From Sphaerulina vaccinii (taxonomy: Eukaryota; Ascomycota; Dothideomycetes; Mycosphaerellales; Mycosphaerellaceae), in contig JAKUDP010000002.1 in the NCBI GenBank assembly GCA_022570795.1, positions 1,364,001 through 1,428,000 of the forward strand: a DNA stretch of 64,000 nt, written 5' to 3'. The notes below the pieces were generated by a model, which did not search any database, had not been told where the DNA came from, and worked only from the letters and a program-made list of their open reading frames with translations. Position numbers and translations under genes: made by a program. This document shows, piece by piece, positions 55,661 through 64,000 of this stretch (position 1 is its first letter; each line of letters starts with the position of its first letter).

Positions 55661-56527
55661 TCAGAACGCTCCTCTGAACTGATCTGCCAACCCTCCCAGC
55701 ACGCCTCTTCTCCTGGCCTGATCACCTGTATTCGCGTTCGTCTCCACACCTGTGGCTCGTCCAGCCTCTCCCTCCATCCTCCTTCTCAAATTATCATACC
55801 TCTCTTTCTGCTCATTTCCACCCAGCAACCATGTCGGTACGCGCCATCTAGCCGCGCCTGGCAGGATCTCTCTCCGGTATGCCAACCCAATAATCCACCC
55901 TACAGCAGCCGTGATCGCCGAGCCTGGAAGTTGCGAAAGCGCAAGCTGCAAAGGCAGAATGTACGATGTCGCCTTCGACGTAAGCATCAGTCCCGACTCC
56001 TGCCCATTCGCAGTCGTCGAGCCCGAGACACGGTACTTGTAGATATAGGGTATCGCAGCATGATACTGAGCCAGTAGCGCAAAGACAATCGGCGTAGGTC
56101 CAGCAGGTAAGTAGTTGATCTTCCCAAAGCTGAGCGGTCGAATGATCGCAGCCAGAAGAATCGGTGGTATCAGAGTATTGTAGATGTAAGTGGATACAAG
56201 GAAAGACTAGAAACCTACCTGTCAGCGATCTCCTCGCAGGACAGTAGTATACATGGGACATACGGCAAACTTCCTGCTGCCCCAGAGTCGCTCAATTACT
56301 CGTAAGTTATAGAGTGTCATGGCTGCGAAGAGCACTTCTGTGCTGTTGGTGTAGCATAGCTGCCATGTGAAGAGTCGCCAGAACTGGTGGTAGTCGAAGA
56401 GGTGCGGACGAATGTCGATCCAGGCGTAGTACTTTGTGTCTGTGAGTGTCGCCAGGAACGAAGTGACTACTGTGCCAATGACAAGTAGTCTGGAGACGGG
56501 GGCATTCGTGAAGCCGGACGCGAGCAT
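55661..56527 (-). CDS. dsc2: Dsc E3 ubiquitin ligase complex subunit 2/B (rhomboid-like)
   Basis: Golgi/endosomal membrane subunit of the Dsc E3 ligase, a rhomboid pseudoprotease that in fission yeast and Aspergillus takes part in SREBP cleavage and membrane-protein degradation. Exons 56527..56264 and 56206..55661, 269 aa; the 57-nt intron has donor GTATGT, branch CTGAC and acceptor TTCTAG, phase 0. The start MLASGFTNAPVSRLLVIG and QFWRLFTWQLCYTNSTEVLF are family hallmarks, followed by LYNLRVIERLWGSRKFA. Several hydrophobic helices follow (IPPILLAAII, PTPIVFALLAQYH, PLQLALSQLPGSAITAAVGW). The tail has a charged helix YDNLRRRMEG and a closing GGLADQFRGAF. The frame continues upstream to 56659, but the inner ATG fits the family. 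A classical UBA domain is not evident. Confidence 0.87.
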
Positions 56528-56998
56528 GGTGTTGTGATCTGAAAGGCGAGATGAGATGTCGTGAGGTTGGATGGAGACGTGGATGACAAAGCTGCCAGGT
56601 GTCGTGTCAAGCTTCAGGGCTTTCACTTTCATCAACTTGTACTCTTCGTGTGAAATCAATGAGTGCTGGAAGTCAGATCAATGAAGCAATGGTATGAACT
56701 CGAGATTGTGCTCTTCATACATAGCGTCATGATATGTTGATCTGTCTGTACCACGATATCCGAGCAGCCAGAGTCATACCATTGCCAGCATCTGTCTGCC
56801 AGCATCTGTCGCGCCATACAAACTTGCATCTTGGTCAGTACTACTCATCTTTGCTCATACATTCCCCGCCTCTCACTCTCCTTCAGCCAAGCCTCTCCGG
56901 CTCGAAGCCTCCCCTTGGCTTTCTCAAATCCGCTGAGCGGAATTCCTCAGGCCGTTGACTCTCTGAAAGAGCTTCGATCATCGGCCAACAACACTGCC
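56528..56998. other. Intergenic, same-strand genes
   Basis: About 470 bases between the dsc2 start and the 3' end of the next minus-strand gene. It includes the dsc2 promoter. Only chance frames; no repeats. Confidence 0.4.
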
Positions 56999-58114
56999 TC
57001 AACCGAGCAAGTCTACCAGCTCGTCAACAAACTCTTCTTCCATCTTCGGATCATAGTCAATCTTCTTCTTGCGTTGACCAGATCTCGCGTTCTTGTCGAA
57101 ATGCCAGTCGCTGAGATCTAGAACGTCCACCGCAGCAGCCGCTGAACCATGTGTGACCATCAGGGCTTCCAGAAGATGGTGACCCTCCTTGTAGATTTGA
57201 CGGGCGAGCTGCCACGGGCTTCTGTACCAGCCCAGGCTGCAATCGAAACTCAAGATCTGGAGACTCGTGCACGCAGCTAGGCTGGTGAGGCCAGCAAAGT
57301 TGTAGGCTTTGGCAATACCGGCATCTGCAGAGTGTCAGTGAACCCGTTGGCAACTGAGACGCCTCTCGCGCAAGCAGGTACGCACTGTTGCTCCACGACT
57401 TGACCGTCAACTCCGTCACCAGCTTCTGGTTGTAAGCGCCGATTTGAGCAATGAAGGCATGCACAGACATCATGTCTTCGAAGATGAGGTCTTGTCTGTA
57501 AAGAATGCTGCTACCTTCTTCACGGATCTGCTTGCTGACTGCCAGGAGATCGGGACTGAGCGTTCGATGAGCTCGTCCTGTAGTTGTCGACTTGGTCGCC
57601 TCGACGCCACCATACCCGCGATACCACGACCGGAAGCCGCCTGCACGACGTTGTTTGCCAAAGTATGTGGTACCCTGCTCGGTTGTAATGATACCACGAG
57701 CCACGCGGCGGCGTAATTGTCTCGTTTGCGTGACCAGAGTAATGCCATCTTCTTCAGTCAAGGCAAGCTCGTAGATCTCATTACGAAGCTCGGCAGAGAG
57801 GTCCATGAACCGGAATGGCTTGACCTTCTTTGGCTTCTTGGGCACCTTCTTGGCCTTCTTTCTTTGAACAGGCTTCTTGAGGCTTCGCTGGCACGGTTGG
57901 TTGTCAGTGAGCTCAGTAATCAAACTTCCAGAGAGAACACTCCCACCTTGCGACCGTAAGCACCATCATCATCACTGTCAGCTTCCTCTAGGTGTTCTGG
58001 TTCCTCGACCTCGAGCTCGTCGTAGTAGTCGTCTTGAAGGTAGGAGACTTGGGCTCTCTCTCGCTTGCTGGAACGCACAGCCGGTGTGGCGTCGGTAGAT
58101 GTGATTGTCGACAT
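56999..58114 (-). CDS. F-box-like fungal protein (LRNEIYELAL type)
   Basis: Member of the large, poorly characterised fungal group with an N-terminal F-box-like helix, 331 aa. Exons 58114..57947, 57887..57386 and 57324..56999, introns 59 and 61 nt (donors GTGGGA and GTGCGT; acceptors GCCAG and TGCAG; CTGAC before the second acceptor). The first exon is acidic and Tyr-rich (VSYLQDDYYDELEVEEPEH). A Lys/Pro-rich basic segment (KKAKKVPKKPKKVKP) that could be a nuclear signal precedes FMDLSAELRNEIYELAL. Later parts include LSPDLLAVSKQIREEGSSIL and, across the second junction, SWSNNAGIAKAYNFAGL. The end EEEFVDELVDLLG is acidic. Without the joins the frame degrades into Cys/Pro nonsense, which supports the model. 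Function unknown. Confidence 0.82.
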
Positions 58115-58449
58115 TTGGGAGTTTGTTGTACTCGCGTGTATGCTGGATTACAGTTGAACGGGGATGATGCGGATTGGCAGAAGCGTGAAGGAGACCGTTT
58201 CTGACCCGCCACTAGCGCGCGTCTGCCTGCAGCTTCACCAGGCAAGAGCAACGCGCCTTCGAAGACGGAAGTCACTCGCAGAACTGCGATACATGTGAGC
58301 TTCTGAACAATGATATGTTGAAGAACGATGTTTTCTTGCATCTATGTCTCCAATGTGCAATCAGACCAACACCTGCATGCGCCTCATGGCAGCATGATTC
58401 TCCATCCCAAACGCTAGAAATCGTTTTTGTGTCATTACCATCATTACGC
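58115..58449. other. Intergenic, same-strand genes
   Basis: About 335 bases: promoter of the F-box-like gene and 3' UTR side of the HAD gene. Nothing else recognisable. Confidence 0.4.
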
Positions 58450-59422
58450 TTAAAGCCTTGCCTCAATCTTCTTGACCGCCTCTGGGAACTCCTTCCAGTC
58501 GCGCATGATGTAGTCCGCCTTGGTGACTTCAGTCAGCGTCTTCGCCATTTGCTCCTCCTTCTCCTTGCCTTCCTCAAGCCCATAGATGCCAACATAGCCA
58601 ACAAGTGGGATGCCAGCACGCATAGCAGCAGTGGCACCTGATTTGGAGTCCTCAACAGTAAGAGTTTCTTCTGGCTTCACACCCAGCTGCTCGCAGGCGT
58701 ACAGGTAGATCTTTGGATCAGGCTTGGACGATGGGCCATCTGGCATGGATGTGGCTGCGGAGTAGACGTGCTCGTCCTGTGTACTGTTAGAAACGTCATG
58801 ACATTGAAGTAACGGGACACATACCGTGAAGAATCTCATGAGATTGCACTTCTTGAGCGATGCAACCACACGTGGCTTTGCGGAAGTTGACACAACAGAC
58901 ATAGGGTAGCCTTGAGCCTTGGCCCATTCAAGCTGCTCAGTCACGCCCGGACATTCAACAGCCTTCTCAGAGAGCTTTGCGGTGACACGGCCAAGCTCCA
59001 TGTCCACGTACTTTTCCATATCATCTTGTGACATGCTGAAGTTGTGCTTCTTTTGCAGTCCGATGAGCATGTTGCGGAAGTTGTTGCCAACGAAGTCCTC
59101 GAGCAGACTATCCGTCGTATACATGGCGTCGATGTCATATTTCTTCATCACTTCGTTCGTGAGGTCGGCACATGCTTCAAATGCCAGACGCTCTGACTGG
59201 CAGAGCGTGTTGTCGCAGTCGAGCAGAATGTACTTGACCTGGAGCAAACATAAGTCAGTTGGAGGCTGCGAAAACAAGCATATGTCTGTTGTGACATTCG
59301 CAACAGCACCTGCAAAGAGCATTCATATGAAAGACTTTGACGCCTTTCATTGGTACGCCGTTGGGTAGATCACCGCTGTTGGTCATGAAAACTGGGTCTG
59401 AGGATGACGTTACCTTTCCCAT
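58450..59422 (-). CDS. HAD-superfamily phosphatase (beta-phosphoglucomutase/GS1-like)
   Basis: Soluble HAD hydrolase of 249 aa, subfamily with a helical cap. Exons 59422..59414 (only 9 nt, coding MGK), 59238..58825 and 58776..58450; introns 175 nt (GTAACG, CTCCAG) and 48 nt (GTATGT, branch CTAAC, ACACAG). The join gives MGKVKYILLDCDNTLCQSER, with nucleophile Asp 10 and acid/base Asp 12. Motif II is SVVSTSAKPRVVASLKK. The second join removes an insertion and restores RFFTDEHVYSAATSMPDGP. Motif III Lys is in SSKPDPKIYLYACEQLGV and the acidic motif IV is TLTVEDSKSGATAAMRAG. The second frame also opens upstream at 59322, but that extension has no conservation. The substrate is unknown; many relatives act on sugar phosphates or nucleotides. 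Confidence 0.88.
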
Positions 59423-60445
59423 TTTTGCTGCTTTTGGATGTGATAGTCGTTAGCTGTGTGAATTGATGGTGAACAGTAGACAGTAGTGAGATGCCGTGGT
59501 ATATTGTGTGTGAGGAAAGTTGAAGATGTGGAGAGAAGGAAAGACGGTAGCAGGAGGAAAGAGGTTTTGTGTTCAAACCAAAGGTTGATGAAGAAGCGCT
59601 GAGTTGTACGTAGTCGGCGCTCGTGCATGGAGCGGGGCCAACCTTGCCGCTATGGAATCCTTGTCGGTGGGGTCAAATAAGCTCCTTTGTGCCTCGCACT
59701 ATGGAGTGAATTCGTGGGTTGCATCGGACTAGCAAGGCACTGACCGTGGGTGCATCCGTGGCTAGCGATACGGAAGCATTGCCTTGCCTATAAGGTGCGA
59801 ACATTTACTGCATATAGGTGAAAGGCTATGTACACTCCTTCGATTGACACCTCCCATCAAGACAGCCAAGAAATGCAATGCCAGGCGGTGTAGCAGCTCA
59901 AAACGTTTCAGCAGTCTCAGCAGCTGTACGAAACTCCGATGCCAGGAACAGCTGTCCTTCGTCTGGACTGCTGCAGGCTGCGGACGTTGGTTGAATCCAG
60001 CTGTAAACGCCCGCTTCGGTTCTCTTCGGTGCAACGTGGCAGTGTAGCACCGGCGTCAACTCATTGACTGCTTCCCCATAGATCCCTAATACTGCGCACG
60101 TGTCGGCCGACATATCATGCACAAGGTGGGGAACGTTCAATCCTGGCTGATAGGCTGATAGGCAACGGTCGTGGAATATAACATAAGCCTACCCAGTGGA
60201 CCTTGGCCCATCAATTTCGATACGATACCTGTAGTCAATCTAGGGGTAGCTGTGTTTAAATGTGCTACTCTGCAACCACTTCGCATGGAATTTCTGCAAA
60301 GTCATTCGCAAAAGCAGTATTGGAGGCAAGGCAATTGCTTTCTGCTGAGTGATGTCCAACAGCACAAGATGCTGTACTGCCATTCTTGTGTCCTTGTGTT
60401 GTAGCATAGCCGCTAGATATGTGTTTTGGCTAGGGATGTGAATAC
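59423..60445. other. Intergenic
   Basis: About 1 kb from the HAD gene start towards the repeat region. It carries the HAD promoter. The short frames show no domains. Confidence 0.4.
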
Positions 60446-60480
60446 ACCGTGGGCGCAACACCAACCATTGTGCCCACGGT
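60446..60480. repeat. Short hairpin
   Basis: ACCGTGGGC at 60446-60454 and GCCCACGGT at 60472-60480 form a perfect 9-bp stem with a 17-base loop. A diverged direct copy of the left half and loop (GTGGGCGCAACA...) is found at 61070 on. Confidence 0.75.
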
Positions 60481-60599
60481 ATGGACCATTGTGTACGGTC
60501 TGTGATCCACAGCTCGGACTCGTCGTATACGATAGGATCCTGCCTAAGATCGAGGAATCAGGCACATTATAAGCCAGATACAGGTCAATCCGGTAGGGC

Positions 60600-61057
60600 C
60601 TACCTCCGCTCTTGCGATAGTCTGAATCCTTGGCACGATTCTCACCAAAACACCGTAGCTTTGACAGCACGCAGCTCGTTTAATTCTTTCTTATATAACG
60701 TAAAACTTGTTATGTATATAGATCCTAATAGGTTCTACTATAATACTAATTTTCGTAATATAATAATTACTATTATGCAAGCTACTATACGCGAAAGCTC
60801 GTCGTTACTATACCCGGGCAAATTTTGCGGGGAGAAGCACAAATTTAGGTAGTCGTCCACTTTGCTCGCAGATAACACGCGCTATAACGATCGTATAGTA
60901 ATGCTATGTTATATATAGGCTCTAGGTATACGTATTAGAACACTTGCGAAGTTTAAGCCTTTCGACTTCTCGTGTTATACTGTAGCATCGTTGTGAAGTC
61001 GCCTTATTTTGGTGAGGATTACGCCAAGGATTCGGACTATCGCAAGAGCGGAGGTAG
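60600..61057. repeat. Inverted repeat with AT-rich core, RIP-like
   Basis: Two 51-bp arms, 60600..60650 and 61007..61057, are inverted copies with 46 of 51 positions equal; all five differences are transitions. Between them lies AT-rich sequence (about 60675-60930) with many TA steps. This is the pattern of a short transposable element or paired element ends mutated by repeat-induced point mutation. Both arms translate to similar short peptides (YLRSCDS...NPW) on opposite strands, explained by the inversion. No transposase is visible and I could not define a target-site duplication. Confidence 0.75.
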
Positions 61058-61294
61058 TTGGTGTACGCTGTGGGCGCAACATCAGCCGCTGTGAACACGA
61101 TGGTCCATGGTGGTGTGGAGAGTTGTGGGAGCCGTGGGTTACATCCGTAGTTTTGGCGCACGAAATTGCCTTGATGGATGGTCCCATTATTTTCCGCATA
61201 TAAGGGCATGCCGTCATTTTTGACCTCCGAGGGCTTCGTGCTTGTTTTCGTCAAGTCGCCCACACTATCGATCGCATGCACATCTGCACGCGCC

Positions 61295-62169
61295 ATGAGT
61301 TCATCGCAAACTATACCAACGCAAGCAAGCCTACTTGGCCTTCCAGAGGAACTGCGACTCCAAATCTACCAGCATGTATTTTCGCTCAATCTGGATTGTC
61401 CTGTGCTGCAATGCTGGCAGAAGCGCTTGCCAAAGCTCAACCCAGATGCAAGACTAGTAGTGCCGTGGATTAACCTAATGCTCTCCTGTAAGACCCTCGC
61501 AATAGAGCTAAGGTCATTCATGAGCGAGAAGACCTTCTTGAACGATGGCAACAATACCACGTGGTTCCTGGAGCTGGAGGCCCATATACGTGGCACACAG
61601 CTAGGACGAACAACATGGCAGCGGCTCCCGTGCCCTCCAGAAAAAGTCCGAATACTAGAGACCAGCTATAACGCCAAGTCAGGCTTTCAAGCTTGGGTAA
61701 GTCACTCTGTCATAGGGATTATATATTGAGGTCCGATTTTGTGACCGTGGATTCGATACTAATGCATTCGTAGGGAGACGGCGGCCCTTTTCCAATCGTG
61801 TCCAGACTGTATCAGACTCTCAATTTCGTAGTCCATTGCGGCCCAAGATTCAACCCCAACAAGCAGCTGCAACGCCCCATGCACTTAGAAGAGCTCAGAA
61901 TCAGAGTTGAGAATCGCGAAGTCTCCGGATATTGCGATACTGAGTCCCTCTCTGATCGTGAGACAAATCCAGAAACCACGTTGTACGCGCTTGGCAGCTT
62001 CGTTGGCAACATCGTCAGCGGGTACGTGGACATGATAAGTGTGTGTTCCGCAGAGAAAACTTTATCATGGACTCCGCGAGAGGTGCAGGGAGACGGCAAG
62101 ATCCCAGATGCATGGGCCGGGTACGGTTTCGAATGGGGCATGACATTGGACGAGCCTGCCAGCAGGTGA
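61295..62169 (+). CDS. F-box-like short fungal protein
   Basis: Another member of the variable F-box-like group, 265 aa. Exons 61295..61696 and 61774..62169; the 77-nt intron has donor GTAAGT, branch CTAAT and acceptor TCGTAG in phase 0. The opening helix LLGLPEELRLQIYQHVFSL follows the ATG (MSSSQTIPTQ), then LVVPWINLMLSCKTLAIELR. The second exon gives GDGGPFPIVSRLYQTLNFVV and VSGYCDTESLSD, and ends TLDEPASR before a TGA at 62167. The final AGCAG/GTGAGG could also be a donor, so a further exon is not excluded. The gene lies just right of the inverted repeat and ends 26 bases from the converging dynactin gene. Role unknown. Confidence 0.78.
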
Positions 62170-62195
62170 GGACTATTCCATTCTTGAAGCTGATC

Positions 62196-62853
62196 TCAAG
62201 TCCACTTGTGGGAAGCATTCGGAATGAGCTTTTTCAGCATATCAATATGCAGTGCTTGTCCTTTCCGCTTCGCATCACGGACTTCAGGATTGTCGGCTAT
62301 GGTCTGATTGTGACGACGTTGATTGTCACCGTAGACCACAGTATAGTCTGGCAGTTGTTCGTCCGCAGCAATCTCGCTCAGTGGAGCAATCTTGCAATGC
62401 TGTTTCCATGTCAGCATGTACAGAATCGGCACTGTCTTATATGCACTCAGTAGAGTCATCCAATATTACCTTGCCAATCACAGCGCCTTCACCAATTCTT
62501 GCCCTTGCCTCTATCACTGTACCATCGCCTATGCTCTTTGCTTCCACAACTGCGCCGGCTTCGATCACGACACCATCGCCAATGATCACATTACCTTCTC
62601 CTTCAGCCACGCCGATAATTGTGGCTTCGCATATAACCGTGCTCTTGCCGATGTACACAATGCCATGCTCCGCCCTGATCTTGCAATGCGGATGCAGCAC
62701 GCTGTCTTCGCACAACTCAACAGTATGGGACCCAGTGATCTGAGCCTTGTCAGAGATGACAGCCGAAGGATGTATCTTGCATGGAGGTTTCGCAATTGGC
62801 TCCGCCGGAATTGTGGTCGAGCGTTTGGATGATGCGGGAGGACGAGAAGTCAT
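62196..62853 (-). CDS. Dynactin subunit 6 (p27), left-handed beta-helix
   Basis: Pointed-end complex subunit of dynactin, the dynein activator, 195 aa. Exons 62853..62470 and 62399..62196; the 70-nt intron has donor GTAATA, branch CTGAC and acceptor AACAG, phase 0. After a short basic N-terminus (TSRPPASSKRST) the hexapeptide-repeat helix starts CKIHPSAVISDKAQITG and continues VLHPHCKIRAEHGIVYIG, ATIIGVAEGEGNVIIGDG, VVIEAGAVVEAKSIGDG and, over the junction, RIGEGAVIGKHCKIAPLSE. The C-terminal PDYTVVYGDNQRRHNQ and IDMLKKLIPN match p27 rather than p25 (p25 lacks this tail). Converges with the F-box-like gene. Confidence 0.9.
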
Positions 62854-63568
62854 TGTGGCAACGTTGGTGAGAAAGATGTGGTATCGTGTCTGGGTGTCGA
62901 GATGTGACGCGACAGAGGTGTTTCACTTGATGTTTCACGCTAGTACCGCGTCAACACGTGCTGACTTCACTTCTGCTCTTCCGGTTCAACTGTTCAACAC
63001 GAGAAGAAAGCTCGGTTGGTACTCGTGCCTGTGAGAAACGGTCCCACGGTGCTGTACTTTGCTTGAGAGTCTTGCCCTGGGCCTGACTGGATGTTGGTAC
63101 TGTATACCTCCTTGACTCAGGAGCCTTTGACTCACGAAAAGCCAGTAGGATATAGATGATGAATTCCTGGAGTCCGTCTGCAATGCTGGCGGCACTTCAA
63201 TTGATGATCCTACACCTGGTCAGTATACAGTAGTTATAGGCTGGCGAGACTCGAGATCATTATCGATGGAGTGGCTGACTTCGAGTCCTGAATCGCGTGC
63301 ATACCGCTCACAGAGTCCATCTCCAGCAATAGGTCGCAGCAGAGCCGGACTTCACACATGATTACTATCACCCGTAACGTGAATCGTTGCAGAGTGATGG
63401 CTGCTTCCGCAAGGTTATCATAAGACCACCCGTTCCTTCGATATTTTGTGTTATGACTAAGAATTCGTACTCGCTACTTCAAGCTGATGAGTCGTGCTTT
63501 TCATCTGACCTCGGCCGCATGAGTCTGCCATCAATTTATCCCATCACGACCATCAAGACATTCCAGAA
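62854..63568. other. Intergenic, divergent
   Basis: About 715 bases between the dynactin start and the bZIP start, carrying both promoters. The plus-strand frame 63387..63770 is out of phase with the bZIP protein and lacks a domain. Confidence 0.45.
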
Positions 63569-64000
63569 ATGGCGCAAGCATCAAGTCAAGCTGCTCTGTT
63601 CCCATCGCATGGACCGCAAGCGATCAGCAACGGAGATGCGGCGCAAGCAGCAGCAGCAGTCACTGCTACAGCGGCCTTATCACAAGAACACATCCCGACG
63701 CCAAATGCCACGAATTCGCGCAAGAGACGTGCAACCGGCACTCCTGGCTCAAGAGGAGTGGCGAACCTGACGCCGGAACAGTTGACGAAGAAGCGCGCGA
63801 ACGATAGGGAAGCGCAAAGGGCAATACGAGAAAGAACGCGCAACACAATTGAGAGTTTGGAGCAGAGAATCAGAGAGTTGGAGAGCCAGCAGCCTTTCCA
63901 AGACTTGCAGCGCGTGGTGCAAGAGAGAGACAGAGCACTTGCAGAGTGCGAGGAACTACGTCGACGACTGGGAGCTGTTGCAGGCATCGCGGGAGCTGCA
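63569..64000 (+). CDS. bZIP transcription factor, N-terminal part (3' truncated)
   Basis: The first 144 codons of a fungal bZIP factor; the frame is open to the window end. Start ATG 63569 gives MAQASSQAALFPSHGPQ, then an Ala/Gln-rich stretch. The segment TPNATNSRKRRATGTPGSRG leads to the basic region LTPEQLTKKRANDREAQRAI followed by RERTRNTIESLEQRIRELE, where heptad hydrophobics form the zipper; more coiled coil follows (VVQERDRALAECEELRRRL). The basic region has NDREAQRAIR instead of the usual N-x-A-A-x-x-C/S-R, a variant common to one fungal bZIP group. Targets cannot be inferred. No intron is seen in the part available. Confidence 0.88.
   Translation, partial: MAQASSQAALFPSHGPQAISNGDAAQAAAAVTATAALSQEHIPTPNATNSRKRRATGTPGSRGVANLTPEQLTKKRANDREAQRAIRERTRNTIESLEQRIRELESQQPFQDLQRVVQERDRALAECEELRRRLGAVAGIAGAA

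Noticed and set aside
1..64000. CRISPR arrays, bacterial operons or a secondary-metabolite cluster
   Set aside because: No spaced direct repeats; genes are intron-bearing fungal genes; no PKS, NRPS or terpene synthase domain is present.

Overview
The window is nuclear DNA of a filamentous ascomycete, most likely a dothideomycete close to the Mycosphaerellaceae. The evidence is the protein families (fungal Snx41, DscB, Cdc24 with a PB1 domain, an Sgf73 SCA7 protein, Zn2Cys6 and HMG-box exons) and the introns: about 48-125 nt in most genes, GTRNGT-type donors, CTNAY branch sites 10-20 nt before the acceptor. Most exon joins below were made by hand from splice signals plus continuity of a conserved domain. 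Rank below order is inference.

Layout. 0-10.3 kb: 3' end of vacuolar ATPase subunit a, an F-box-like gene, an NSRP1-type splicing factor divergent from a sugar O-acetyltransferase, an OGFr-domain protein, Snx41 and a mitochondrial BolA protein. 10.3-16.2 kb: about 6 kb with no supportable gene. 16.2-24.4 kb: a CBM21 PP1-targeting subunit, an FAD dehydrogenase/fumarate reductase-like enzyme and a Psr1-type phosphatase with a 22-nt coding exon. 24.4-32.4 kb: a small Cys/His protein, TTI1, a small membrane protein, SGF73, and directly after its stop codon an orphan Zn2Cys6 exon. 32.4-35.2 kb: a complex region of splice-like signals ending in a diverged mating-type-like HMG box.

35.3-44.7 kb: centrin Cdc31, a membrane-anchored double amidohydrolase, Coq3, a subtilisin-like protease with a one-base frameshift between its catalytic Asp and His, and a GT8 glycosyltransferase. 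45.8-46.2 kb: a 451-bp MITE with ~30-bp inverted ends and TA target duplications. 46.9-54 kb: Cdc24 facing away from an F-box/WD40 protein. 54.4-64 kb: a BTB protein, the Dsc2 membrane subunit of the Dsc E3 ligase, an F-box-like protein, a HAD phosphatase, a RIP-marked inverted repeat, another F-box-like gene, dynactin p27 and the start of a bZIP factor cut by the window end.

The genes do not form one pathway or a metabolite cluster. They are mainly housekeeping (membrane traffic, polarity, PIKK maturation, SAGA, ubiquinone, centrosome, dynactin) mixed with short variable genes. The least explained places are the Zn2Cys6 exon after SGF73, the HMG/MAT-like region, the broken protease and the two repeat insertions.
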